A DNA stretch of 64,000 bases, taken from Pleurotus djamor (Eukaryota > Basidiomycota > Agaricomycetes > Agaricales > Pleurotaceae). This document shows positions 24,553 to 35,967 of the stretch, in pieces. How positions within the stretch are numbered: the stretch's first letter is position 1; the number at the start of each line of letters is the position of its first letter. Position numbers and translations under genes: made by a program. The stretch is from positions 1-64,000 of the forward strand of contig JAPEVF010000067.1 in assembly GCA_029747585.1 (NCBI GenBank), given 5' to 3'. The notes under the pieces are model-generated. The model was not told the DNA's origin, did not search any database, and was given only the letters and a program-made list of their open reading frames with translations.

Positions 24553-26809
24553 TTAGGGGTGACACGATCACATGATGGGTTGAGTCAAACTGTGTCCCAA
24601 TTAGGAAGGCAGTGTTCGATCACTCTTGCCTCCGAACGACCACGGTCTCTTTGTGGCACGTTCATCCATTGTCCGCCAGTTTAAGAACTTCAGAATTCGA
24701 TCTCAACGCCGACCACAGGAAAAGACTCATGGCCGATGAAACCATTGAATACTTGGCTGGACCCTGCCCTGCCTCCGAGTTCTTCAAGGAATGTATTCCA
24801 GCAGCGAAGCAAGAAATGCCGAAATTCGATCGCAAGGACTACTTCAAGGACAAAACCTTGAAGAGCGAGGAGGACCTCTCGAAGCACCTTGTAAGTGGCG
24901 CTTCTCTATTTACTAACGGACGACGATAACCCAATCCCGGGCTTTCTCAGTGCAACCTCATCAACGGGACAAATGAAGATCACCCTCTGTTCGATGGCTG
25001 GAAGCTTGTCAATACGTCGAACCACAAGGATCGCACTTCGAAGGAATCAACCAGGGTCGACCTGTGTCTCGTTGAAACCGCCAAATTCGATCCTACAAAC
25101 CGAAATAACAAATCAATCACGGATATGGAGCTTGAACTCAAATTCAAGAGGGCGGACGCCTTCAACGATATTCTCGGAACTCACCTGGACGCCAAGGTGG
25201 ACTCTGCTCACCGGTTCGAAACGACCACAGGCGAGCTCACGCGTGGTCAGCTTGCGATGTACGCAAGCGAAATATGCTCCCGCCAACATCGCACACACCT
25301 GTACATGCTCAATCGTCGACCCTCTCTCCCCCTTCGGCCGTGGCACCCGCGGATACGCAGCGATTGAAGTCAAGGAGGGCCAGGAACCATCTAAGCCCAT
25401 GTTTCTGAAAGAGCAATGGCGTGCAATAACTGTTACTCCAGAGGCGGAAACGCTCAAGACGCTCAAGAAGGCAGAGATCAAGCACGTCCCGACACTTGTG
25501 TGCGGAGGAGACTTCAGCGACCACAAGACGCTCACGGACCGAATCGCGAAGCGGGACTGGGGGTATAAAGGAGACAAGCTCGTCTCGAGGGTGCTTACAC
25601 GGCTTGTTGTGGTTGAGCTTGGGAAGCCTCTCTCCTCCTTCTCCAGAACTAGAACGTTGGTGATGGCTGTCTGTCAAGCATTCCTAGGTAGCTGGAATTA
25701 CCTTTCTTGAACCTATGCCAAGTACTCATCCTCTCTTAGCTCACAGGGATGTCTTCAAAACATGCGGTCTACTCCATCGCGATATAAGTTCGGGCAACAT
25801 CCTCATCCTCCCAAATGGAAATGGACTCCTCATTGATTGGGATCTCGCGAAAGAAGTGGCTAAATTGGCGGCGCCTGGGTGCACTCCGGAACGCACGGTA
25901 CGAACCTCTCGTTGCTTCTTTCTCTTTGTGACCTAAACAAGCAATGAATTAGGGCACTTGGGCTTTCATGTCGGTCAAGTTATCGAAGCAAACCGGCAAA
26001 CTCCACACCGTTTATGATGACATTGAGTCCTTTTTCTGGGTGCTCATCCATCATGCCCTCCGGTACACACACCATAGCCACCGTGATGTTTGCAGCGTCA
26101 TGAACAGACTGTTCAACGAGTGCTTCATACTTGAGAATAACATGACAGGCGGCACCAATAAATCCATGCTGGTCAACGCAGGGGATCTAGATGGGCATCC
26201 TTTTGTATTCTCTTGCCAAGCCCTAGATGATGTTCTCTTTGGTCTTCAGGGCGTTTTACGCCGATGGGCTCAAGAAGAAGCCAGGAAGGCAGCAAAGGCA
26301 TCAAGAGAACGCGAGCGCGGTGTCGCCATTGACCCCTCTCACCCTGACTATGTACCACTCCCCGATGATGTAGCTTCCGACGACGAAGGTGAAAATAGCA
26401 AGGAAGACGAGGCGGCCTCGAATCTCGAGCCTGCCATCGATGCCAAACCACACAGCAAATTTATCAATGTGTTCGCATCCGCCATGCGGAGAGCGTGGCC
26501 CGATGACGATGCTGCCGTTGATTACCTCATGAAGCAAAAGAAGGAAGCTAAAAATTTCGTTCCGACTCACTCACTCACGATGACCTCCGCCGAAAGAGAT
26601 TTGCTGATAGAACAGCTCAAGGCCCCGTCAAGAAACCAATTCTCTGCTCGCAAACGCTCAATCGAAGAAGTCGAGCCCACCGATTCAGCAGAGGAGGACG
26701 AGCGGGGATTCGAAGAGGGATCTCCTTCTAGGCCTGCAATGGGGTCGTCGAAGAGGTTGAAACTATCCCGCCATCGCCACTCATCTTTGGCGTAGCTACA
26801 TGACATTAC
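24553..26809. repeat. inverted segmental duplication, arm 1 (decayed FunK1 copy)
   Basis: This 2.26-kb stretch matches 47501-50348 in reverse orientation, from the shared taggggtgac at the left edge to a shared cattac just past the kinase stop. Arm 2 is 591 bp longer. Two gaps of 283 and 317 bp in arm 1 account for almost all of that. Confidence 0.8.
24612..26795 (+). pseudogene. FunK1-type kinase pseudogene
   Basis: The sequence matches the intact FunK1 gene at 47519-50087. It retains NADHRKRLMADET, FDGWKLVNTSNHKD, FLKEQWRAIT, the catalytic loop HRDISSGN, the DWD motif IDWDLAKE and the Lys/Arg-rich tail ending RHRHSSLA. Two losses disable it. Relative to the intact copy, the equivalent of 49915-50197 is missing, taking the TATA-like element, the ATG and the first 58 or so codons. 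The equivalent of 48994-49310 (317 bp, not a multiple of 3) is also missing, which removes the segment with RWDRSG and shifts the frame. The long open frame 24895-25710 is a chance join of two frames across this gap. The downstream exons remain open, so loss is probably recent. Residual transcription is possible. Confidence 0.85.
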
Positions 26810-27284
26810 ACATCCAGTGTTTCCAAAAAATACCTTCGAGGCCCTCGCGTTGACTATTCCCTTTCCTCAATTTGATCCATCTCGACCACTCAGTCGTCGT
26901 TTCGACCGATGTGAGTACTTGAGTTTTGTGTAGAGTGCAAAAGCCCGAACGTGATGATCAAGTGACTCACACCAACGCGACTGGCTGCCTGAGCGGACAA
27001 AACGAGATTTTCCGAGCCCTCCTACGAAACAAGGGTAACTCACTTCGCTTCCGCCATGTCTCTTGGTCTCCTATCCCTCCTTTCTTCATACTGCTCAGAG
27101 AGCTTCGTATCCCACGATCACTCCAGTACAAGATGCTTCGACTCTATAAATATCCGAGCAACTCTAAAATTTCTAGCTTCAAACCACCATCTTGATAACA
27201 GCTTTGTGAGTGCTTCGCAGATTTCCATCTTCAGCCGAGTGTTGAATAAACGAAATCCACTCTATAGAGTAGAAACACCTCTCA
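26810..27284. other. intergenic region with F-box E promoter
   Basis: About 475 bp between the end of the FunK1 pseudogene and F-box E. It contains a TATA box at 27145. Short open frames (26926-27195, 27056-27310) have no domain. Confidence 0.4.
27145..27152 (+). promoter_or_regulatory. TATA box upstream of F-box E
   Basis: Sequence tataaata lies 133 bp before the ATG at 27285, in an intergenic stretch, a plausible core promoter position if a leader of about 100 nt is transcribed. Confidence 0.5.
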
Positions 27285-28427
27285 ATGGAGTCCCGCAGCA
27301 TCCCCAATGAAATATTGTACATAATTTTCCGACTCGTCCACGATACTGCGAGCCTTCAAGCACTTATGCTCACTTCACGCGGACTCTATGACCTGGCTGA
27401 ACCATTACTGTACCGGAATATCGTGCTTTGCAGCGATCCCCACCAAGACAATCAGGCAACTCGGACACATGCATTTGCAGATACGATAGCAAATCATCCG
27501 CGCGTTGCACCGCAGGTTCAATCCTTGAGAACTCTTGGGACCCCAACTATCCGTGGCTGCCTAAAGTCCCTCGTGAACCTTCAACGCCTAGCACTATACG
27601 GGACTATGGGTGCCGGGGAGGTCGAGGAACCGTCGCTTGTTAGCTGGGAGCCCGCCTTCGTGTCCCTGCGACTCACGCATCTTATATGGTTCCGTATGCA
27701 CGTCTACGACTGCGACATACCTGGCTTCGTTCGAGTTCTAGAGGCGCAGACGTCATTGATTCACCTCTACCTCTCCTCCTCCCACATCTCCCACTATCTC
27801 CTTATGCATCCACTGTCTCATGATGCGTTACCTCGTCTTACCTCGCTCATCACCTTCCCCGATGCTGCGGCCTCTATTCTCCCTGGACGTAACGTTGAGA
27901 CCCTTGAACTACTTCCTAGTTGGCGCGTGGGATATTCGCCATATCTTCCCAACCCATATTTTCATACTGTGACGATGCTTTCATTCAATGTCTCCAACGT
28001 TCTGGCTCTCGCTCACTTTCCTCAGACAAAATACCTTCAAGTCAAAACATACCGCGGTGATGTAAGGCGTCGATGTTGCGTTGTGACTTTTACTCCCTAA
28101 TTTGCCATTCCCTAGGCCCCTGAAGAATCAATTGCAACGACCCTTTCTCGCCTCCTGCCCTATGCCATGAACAACATCGAATACTTATCTTGTGTGCTCG
28201 ATAATGGCACACAAAAGACTGCACTCTACCATCGACTCGAGGGGGTAGCTGCCCTGAAACACTTACCGAAGCTGCGAACCATTGACTTCGTCGTCTTCGA
28301 TCCGATAGATCGGCGTCCAACGTTCTTTCGCCATACTCTTGATGAAGTCTCAAGTGGGCACGAGTTTGAGCGTGAGCAGTGTATATTCTCGGACTGGGAC
28401 CCTTGGTGGACGTACTGTAATATCTGA
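27285..28427 (+). CDS. F-box-like protein (copy E)
   Basis: Exons 27285-28061 and 28116-28427 join in phase 0 to 362 residues. The N-terminus reads SIPNEILYIIFRLVHDTASL, an F-box-like helix, followed by LLYRNIVLCSD. Leucine-rich segments follow, then KYLQV at the exon end. The second exon includes MNNIEYLSCVL and LKHLPKLRTIDFVVF and ends DWDPWWTYCNI. The order, the length and the intron site match copy D, about 3 kb upstream, with the FunK1 pseudogene between them. This suggests an F-box tandem pair that was split or that received the duplicated kinase. Confidence 0.75.
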
Positions 28428-28863
28428 GGGCTGATGGCGAGGTCGCGATCCATGTACCCAGTTGGAGTCGACTTAAAATTACATCGTGTGCGAACTGCTT
28501 AGGATGCTTGAGCTGAACAGAGTGACGAGGAAGCAAGAGACTCCATTGTCCTTCCGCCTGCTGGGCTCTTGTGAAGATAGGAGACGCTCCTTGATATTCC
28601 CTGTTCGAAACCGTGAACCCCTGATAATGCGTCAGTGGACTTCACCCTTCCCGACTACATGGATCGCAGACTCACGAAGATCCTCGTTTTCGGAAAGAAA
28701 ACTATCCACAGCATGCTGAGCTTGACCTTCTACTCTACTCTAATGAACGTGTCTGATACCAACATCTGGCTATTGATCTGACAGGCGAAACGATTCATTG
28801 ATCGTGAGAATATACTTTCTCACAGTCAATACGTTTTGTGATCCAAATAAGCGCCCTGAGCAA
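28428..28863. other. intergenic region upstream of the LARP7-like gene
   Basis: About 435 bp. The frame 28486-28719 has no recognisable features. A short cacagtcaatacg stretch lies before the start. No TATA box is clear. Confidence 0.35.
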
Positions 28864-30601
28864 ATGCCTTCTCCATCTTTTACTTTCCTTCCCCGCAGCG
28901 TTCGAAAACAGTCTGGGACGACTGCAACAACGACATCGCGTCCAAAAACTGTTGAAAAAGCTGGATCAAAGCTAGTGAATGCGAATCAGCCATCTTCGTC
29001 GACGCAGACATCTTCCTCATTGACTTTGACGGCGAAAGACGTCTGCCAATGGATCTACCTTTCCCTAACGGACCACGCAGTTCATACCGATATAAACCTG
29101 AGGAGCTACCTAAATAATAATGCTTGTAAGTGTGCTGACCCTCTTTCACGTTTGTGAATCAAATCGAACGTGCTTTCATTTCAGACGTACCTGTGAAGTT
29201 TCTCTTACGCCGTTCCCAGATTTTTNGGCCGTGAACACGACATTTTGAAAGTCTCAGAAGCCAGCATTGTCAAGGCTCTTCGCGAACATGCAAACAGCGT
29301 CGTTTCTATCCGTGTCTGCATCTCGGAACCAGGGAAATCCGTCTGGAACGCGTCATGGAAAGGAAAGGAACCGGAGTCAGATGTTATGGGTGGTTACGAG
29401 CTGAGCTGGACTTTGCCAAGGTCGCTGCTCGACTGCTCGAGGGAAGAGTGGCTCCGGAGGACTGTATATGTGGTAAGAATTGTTTACTTGACCCAAGGCT
29501 GCACAAAATTCTAATGATATCTGCGCTAAGGAAAGAATACCCAGTCATTGTAAAAGCGTACCCTCTGTGCTGCGCTTCATACTCTCCCTTTTGAGCCCGT
29601 CATCGGATACAAACTACCCAATGACTCGCGTTCAGTCAATAGCATTCCCACCTCATCACGCTGACCCGCCAGAAGCACCTAGTCCGACAAAATGCAAAGG
29701 GTTCGCATTTGTGGTTCTCACATCGACCTGCGATGTTGACACCTTGCTTGAACGTTGGCCGTGGAATCGCGATCGGGAGTCGCCGGAGACCGTGGATACC
29801 TTGGAGAAGGAAGCAAAGGACGCTGCTGCCTTTGGCTTCCGCGCCATCTCGAAGACAAGATGGGAGGAAATGAAGAATGAATACCTGGCCTATCGAGAAG
29901 AGTTGATCGAGCGTATGAACGATGAATCCATCGCTCAGCGCAAGGTGTATCGGGACTCTTCCGATACCCTTGCTGGACTTACCTCCGACGTTCTCAACGA
30001 CGATCAGCTTCCCGAAACCCATTCCCCTTCGGCGCTTCCCTCAATCCACCCCTCTGACCCTTACCCGGCGAACTGCCTTGTCTTTGTCAAGAACATCCAC
30101 CCGGGAACAAACAAGACTACGCTTCGAAATTTCTTCGCGCAGGCGTTCCAAGCCAAAGTAGGGGATGGAATTGACTATGTTGATTTTAACAAGGGAATGG
30201 ACAGCGTAAGTGTCTCATAGCGTAGCATCGTATCTTGATTCCTCCATGCTCATTGGTCCGTCGGACAGTGCTACCTCCGTCTATCAAGCCCCCATCATAC
30301 AAGCTTCCTCGCAACTTATTTTGCTGCACACGACCTGACCCAACAGGATGGCCTTGACGCCGCTGGTACGCCAGCAAATGGGAGCAAAGCCGTGCAAGTA
30401 GAACAGATCGAAGGAAAGCGGGAAGCCGTGTACTGGGAAAAGGTACCAGAGAAAGTGAGGCGAGGAGCTGTCGAGAGGGCCATCAAGATGGTTACGGAAG
30501 TGGGTTTGGGCATCACACAGGGCGCAGGCGATGATAACGGGAAACCTGCCGCGAAAAAAGAGACGCGAAGTGAGGCGAACACGAAAAAACGCAAAAGATG
30601 A
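28864..30601 (+). CDS. LARP7/Pof8-like La-related RNA-binding protein
   Basis: Four exons with introns near 29126-29184, 29473-29533 and 30208-30268. The start at 28864 gives a Ser/Thr-rich leader, then a La-motif-like region (DVCQWIYLSLTDHAVHTD, VPVKFLLRRSQIF, SIVKALREH), an RRM beginning VYVERIPSHCKSV, a charged helical linker, and a C-terminal xRRM: CLVFVKNIHPGT, the RNP3-like strand YVDF, CYLRLSS, and a long terminal helix EKVPEKVRRGAVERAIKM before a basic tail ending KKRKR. LARP7-family proteins bind the 3' end of 7SK or telomerase RNA in the nucleus; the fission yeast member Pof8/Lar7 is a telomerase subunit. One N at 29226, at the end of a T-run, shifts the frame and must be dropped for the La region to read through. 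The exact cellular RNA cannot be deduced. Confidence 0.75.
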
Positions 30602-30718
30602 TATGATGCTGAAGTACTTTGTTGCTATCATGGAAGATGCATTGTTCGTCTAATTCTATCTACGAGGCTTTCCGTGATTGATGTCGGGCTCGCCCTTTTC
30701 GGCTTTCAAGATCATTGC

Positions 30719-32840
30719 CTATGTGGTCTCCAATGTGTCAGAATACTCGATATCTTCCTTGTTCCATGCGCGCATAGCATCCCCGTTGCGTATCACGACC
30801 ACGATCAGCCTATGGGTGTGGATGAGACATTAGAGGAGATTTCCAGAGCACAGGACATACACATAGCCAATCCAAGCTAGTACGGCCGTGATAGCGTCTG
30901 TTGCAAGTTGACCGTACGTGTTGACCATCGGGAGGATGCTCGAGGTGAGAGCAGATAGAAAGACAGCCCGGAAGCCCCTAGAAACGCGTTCAGGGGAGGA
31001 AGGATCCCAAAGGCGCGAAACCGAAAACGCACACGCCCGCAGCCATGCCCTCCGCACTTCGAGAGTGTAGAATATCCACAAAGTATGCCGCCATAGGGCT
31101 CAGCACAAGATCAACCTAGCTCACTGGATTGAGTCAAAGAAGTCGATCCGTACGTTCAAGTACACACCCCAATGCCATTGATGAACAATGCCACTAGGCA
31201 AGTTCCAATACCAAGGGTGGGGTCGTCAATCCACTGCACTGCAGCCCCGACCATCAATAGGGATACTGGCACGCAAAATCCTGCACCGAAAAGGGTTGCT
31301 CGAAGTCGATCTTCGGGGTACCAAACACCATTACGCTTTGCTCGCCATTGGATGACTTTCTGGTCAGATATGTAGCCGGCGAGCGGGGCGCCTACTAATC
31401 ATGACAAGGTGACTGGTTTTATCAGTGGTCGGATGGAATATGACGACTGGCTCACGCATGTTACCCAAGCCTGCGGGCATGAAGATGGCACCGATGACGG
31501 CTTCATTGGTAATCCCGTACCTGGCTCCCTGAAGTAAAGAAGCGGCCAATGATGTCAGATATGTTACATTAAGTATTAAAATCTGGGACTCACGATGGTA
31601 TAAGCAATCGGGACCAGAAGGACTGGTAATCACATTGAGTACACAGAACTCGGGGCGTGGTAGAAGACCCACCGAAGTCTGCGAACAAGGAAGTTGTGCC
31701 CGCCAAAATCTACAGTCGAGTTAGTCATTGTGTAAACACGAGGCGCGGGTATGATTAATGATTTCTTACGACTAGAAGCAAATTCGGGCTTTTCAGAAGC
31801 CGAAGACATTGGAACGGGTTCAGCCAGACCCACTTCCAGGCATAACGCCGCTGAGAAGATTCCGTCGTGCCATTGGCTCCCTCTAAAGACTGATCCTTCT
31901 CAATACCAAGGGAGCCAGGATGACTGGTCTCCGGTAACCAAAGGAAAATCGCGAGGAATAACGCGAGGCCATAGAACAAGAAGCACCATTGAACAGTGCG
32001 CCAAGAAGCGTAATGAGCTGATATACCTATAAATCACGGTAAATCATCATGAAGCACCAGTGCATTTCGCTACTCACCGCCGGTCACAGGAGCGATTGCT
32101 GGACCAAGCAAACTTGCCTGCAAATCGCAAGTGAATGAGCCTGAACTTCAAGGGTCGAATGTCCGAGAGAAAACAAACGCTGAAAAAGATTCCCATAGCA
32201 AAACCTCTTTCCTCGAGCCTGTAGATGTCCCCAATAACCGCACCGCCCACTGACATGCCACTTGAGATGCCCAGAGTCTGAAAGAACCGCCAGAACATGA
32301 GCGTGTATATCTGAGTTGCGACAGCAATCTGATATGATCCTATACAGAAAAGGGGGAGGCCAATAAGGTATACTGGCCGTCGGCCATCTAAGTTGATCAT
32401 GTAAGTGAAGGTCTCTGCGACCAACAAGCAAAATACGACGACGGACAGTAACCGGAGTAGGTAGCCATGGCCATACTTCCGAGCGCCGCACCGAGGATGG
32501 AAAGACTGATTGTCATGCTTGTTTCTGTAGCATCAGTCGAGGCTCAAAAGGCACATGGTGAGATCGAGACCGACCTGACCGCTTCCGGGGTGGTGTTCAG
32601 ATCTCGAGCAATCTGTGGTATGGCAGGAACAAAAGTTCCGCTTGCAAACACTAACAAAATTTTCAGATCTTCGGAGGAAAAGGATGAATTCGGAAGCTTA
32701 CAGGGAATCAAGCCACTTAGTGAAACGAGAACCAAGATGCCTCGTTTGCGCCATGGGCTGAAGCGAGAGTATATGAGAAGGTGGTCATCGAGGCTCTGCG
32801 GAACGTCAGATAGCAGAGGAGTTGTTTCCTCGGCCGTCAT
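30719..32840 (-). CDS. MFS transporter, DHA1 drug:H+ antiporter type
   Basis: A multi-exon gene from the ATG at 32840 (MTAEETTPLLSDVPQ, with a dileucine-type leader) to a stop at 30719. Membrane segments and motifs occur in order: FVPAIPQIARDLNTT, motif A DGRRPVYLIG in the loop after helix 2, FWRFFQTLGISSGMSVGGAV, antiporter motif C SLLGPAIAPVTGG in helix 5, FLWLPETSH, GAIFMPAGLGNM, and a last helix IGYVLIVVVIRNG. About 12 helices are expected. Such proteins export toxic compounds or metabolites from the cytosol by proton exchange. It lies 117 bp from the LARP7-like stop (convergent) and 399 bp from a Zn2Cys6 factor on the same strand, which may regulate it. Substrate unknown. Confidence 0.85.
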
Positions 32841-33239
32841 TGGGGTCTGGTCGAGCAGAGTTCAAGACACAGTCAAGGTATAAGTACTCGGTAGGTGACT
32901 CATATCAGGTGTGGGAGAAGAAGAGTTCCTCATGGCGTTATCGGGGTTGACTTCGAGTCCTTCCCTAGCAAACAGGAGCATAGTTAGGAGAATCCCTAAG
33001 AGATTTACATAGAGTTGTCGATCATCCCCATACTCAGCAGTTCCGCGACGGGAAGATGAATAAATTACAGAGAACTCTACGAGAGGACGGGTGTACATAT
33101 TATGGGTACAAGGGGTAAAGTAGTAAGCAAGAAATGGTTTATTCGATGTATGCAATACTCAAGCGTTCAGCCACAGACCTGTCATGATAATCCCAAAGGT
33201 AGCGCATCCCAGCTGCAGTAAAGCCTTCATAGGCTCTGA
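32841..33239. other. intergenic region, MFS transporter promoter
   Basis: About 400 bp between the MFS start and the end of the Zn2Cys6 gene. A palindrome-like CGG-rich operator of the kind zinc-cluster factors bind is not clearly visible. Minus-strand frame 32862-33155 has no domain. Confidence 0.35.
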
Positions 33240-34591
33240 CTATGTAAACCCGTTCGCAGAATGAGTTCGTAAGTGCCTGTAGGTGGCGCGCCGATGCAGA
33301 CCACGCCGAGACTCCGTTGGGTATTCACATCGTTGCGCACGGCGGGCACATTGGCTACAAGAAAGAAAGATCCGTCAGCATCAATCATCTCGAGCAGGCA
33401 GAATCTAATTACTTGCAAGTTGGATCTTCACTTCCCTCAGGTGGTCGACCACAAGCAATCTTGCGTTCCCGACAGAAGAGGCATGCAAGGATTTGTTTCT
33501 TGTCCGAGTTCTTCTTGACGTTACTCAGCCTTGGGAGTTTATACTCAAGTGGATCTTGTTGTATTTGTACACCCATAGCATGAGCCTGAAGCGTAGCAGC
33601 GTTCAGCGTCTCAGAGCCTTGGAACTCGTAAGAGGATGACGGGCTAACCCTGTGCGCGTAAGGTAAGGGGCTGAGTCGTCTTGGACGACTACGAGCGTCT
33701 TCAATCTCACGTTGGGAGATTATGGGATGGGAAGTACCAGCGAGATACGAGTTCGATAGCTGATCGACATGGTAAAACGTTTCGGAGACCTGGGGGGTGT
33801 TCACAGCTAGAGCGGAGTAACCGGAAGCAGCTCGAGGGATTGGTTGATGAAGGTACCCATCCGCCGGATGTGTCCGCCGTGTTTGAGGGTATCCTAGAGA
33901 TGGGTCTGAACATTGCGGCTCTGCGATTAGGTAGCCTGGTTGCTCAGAAGGATCCACAGGGAAGGTCTGAAAGTGAGGTGTAAGGAAAGAATAGTAGTTC
34001 ACGCAGCGATTGACGTACAGTAGTAGCTACGGAAGGGCCATCTATCGCCCGAATATCGGTGTAGGTTTGTGGGAATAGAGTCGGTGGCATAGTGTTCATC
34101 TGCAGTGGTCGGTATGTGTACGAGACATCCAAGAACGGCATATAGTTACCGCCGCAGTCATAGGTCCGCATGTTGGGAGAAGCCTTGTCACCCTAGAGGA
34201 AAGAAAGAGAAGGGGAACTGATCAGATTGGATAGGACTAATGAGAGCACGGAGCGCACGGTCGATGGATGGTAGGAGGAGGCCTCTGGAGTTTCTCCAAG
34301 GTCTAAGGGTCGCTGACCTGGAGGGTAGTTCGCTCGTTCATCTATCAGCGATCCTTGGGTTAATGTGGAAGATTGAGAGTTATTGTGGACTCTGGGATAA
34401 TGATGGTGTTGGTTCGAATGGTAGGATGGAGGCAAAGGGGCGAAATTGGATGGCGATTGAGATCCATGGACGAGAAGATTATTACTACGGCTGGTTTCCA
34501 AGTCGGAGCCAGGTGCCGTCAAATTCGAGTTACGTCCGTCCAAGTGCCCGTCGCTGAGGCCCGAGGTCTGCGGCGTCGAAAATAACATCAT
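33240..34591 (-). CDS. Zn2Cys6 transcription factor with C-terminal zinc cluster
   Basis: Four exons from the ATG at 34591 to a stop at 33240. Introns lie near 34195-34260, 33970-34020 and 33368-33414. The first two thirds are low in complexity and rich in Ser, Pro, His and Gln, with no domain. The last 70 residues carry the binuclear zinc cluster: ILACLFCRERKIACG, a spacer, and CNQCARRAQRCEYP, giving the six cysteines in CX2CX6CX11CX2CX6C order, preceded by a basic stretch (NVKKNSDKKQ). A short basic tail ends ANGFT. The protein should be nuclear and bind CGG-type sites. The cluster at the far C-terminus is the reverse of the classical Gal4 order but recurs in mushrooms. Only 399 bp separates it from the MFS gene on the same strand. 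Confidence 0.85.
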
Positions 34592-35967
34592 GTTCGGCAC
34601 AAGGTGGCTGTGACAAATGAAATGCGGCTACAGTTGACAAAGGTACACAATCTGTGGGTTAGCGGAGTGGAGAATGGCGAGTCGCTGAGCGGAGGGAGCA
34701 GCGAGTGGGCGAGAGAACAAACTAGCAGCTGGGTTACATACGTAGTAATATATTTATCGTACCTTGCAACCTGGCCTTGAGGCGAACAGAAGGATAATCC
34801 AAGTAATACGCCACGTGGGATCGCACAATTAAAACATAAAAATGTCGTGTATGTGCCAGCACAAGCCCTGAGCCTGTACTTTTGAGGAAAATTTAAATGG
34901 TCCACGATGATTCCTGGGGACTAGGGGGACAGCAATTTGGTTGACCGCCAAAGAAAACAAGATAGGACCTCACTTACAGGACTCCATCATCACAACCTGG
35001 GCTAGGTCGTGCTGCAGCGCATAGCTGTGTAATTAACGGGCGAGGCATGATGCACAGGCATCGTATCAAGCATTTTTACGCCCTCGGTCAAGTGCGTCCC
35101 GAAAAAGGAAAATTTGTATCAAGTTCGTGGAAAGGCGAAAGATCTGTGAACTGGAGAGAAACTCTGAGAAGATTGCCGGTGCTAATTGCGGATCTCCCTG
35201 AGGTGTTGCCTCAAAGTGGAGGGGNCCCTTTAGATCAACGGATGCTTCACACATTATGTCTCGGTTCCCCTTTGGGAAACAAAAGCAAGGAACCACCCTA
35301 GAGCGACGCATGCGAAGACCGGAATTAGTCTGATTGAGCTACGAAACACACAGCTATCAGCTACTGACCTACACGGACGGCGCGAGAGAAGGAGCCAATT
35401 TTGCAGGAACGATTGAAACACGATAACCTGATGAGGAGATCGATAAGGCTGAGAATCAGAGCACATCACGACATTGTCACTAAAAGTAGGGGAAAATACA
35501 CACGAACGTCGTGATCAACCGCGGGCTGGAATCCGTTGCTCAGCGTAGGAGGAAGTAAGTCCCTAGTGAGTTGAGTAAATGTCTTTCATACTCCGCGGCC
35601 CGTGACTGCCACACAGTGCTGACAGGGTCTATTTGACTGGAAAAACGATGATACCGGAACAATTCAATTGCACCCGATGACATGCTGGTTGGAGAGACCT
35701 TTCCTCCCGTCGTGAAGTGTAGAAACGACCTATCAATAAGCGAGCTACATAGTTTCAGAATGTCAGCGTTGGCGAATAGTAATGAGCAGTCCAAGTGAGC
35801 ATCGCGTTGTCAACGACACCTGAAAGTTCGGAAGTAGTGATTCGGTTCAAGGTTCATTGATATCAAGAAGCTAGCTATCAATGACATAGACTTAACGGGG
35901 GTTTGTGAATGATCGATATTGAGGGTCGAAATCTGAAGAAGTGAGATATATGAAGTCCGATGTGTTC
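34592..35967. other. long gap without a confident gene
   Basis: About 1.4 kb. Minus-strand frames at 35066-35311, 35254-35469 and 35540-35794 are open with splice-like ends, and one contains a hydrophobic run (FACVALGWFLAF), but I cannot join them into a recognisable protein. An N lies at 35225 in a G-run. The left end must hold the Zn2Cys6 gene promoter. Confidence 0.35.

Noticed and set aside
24895..25710. Open frame of 271 codons over the first FunK1 copy
   Set aside because: It joins two different frames of the kinase across the 317-bp deletion; the first half is out of frame with the family.
34192..34600. Start of the zinc-cluster gene at 34600
   Set aside because: The codon at 34598-34600 is GTG on the minus strand; the first ATG is at 34591.
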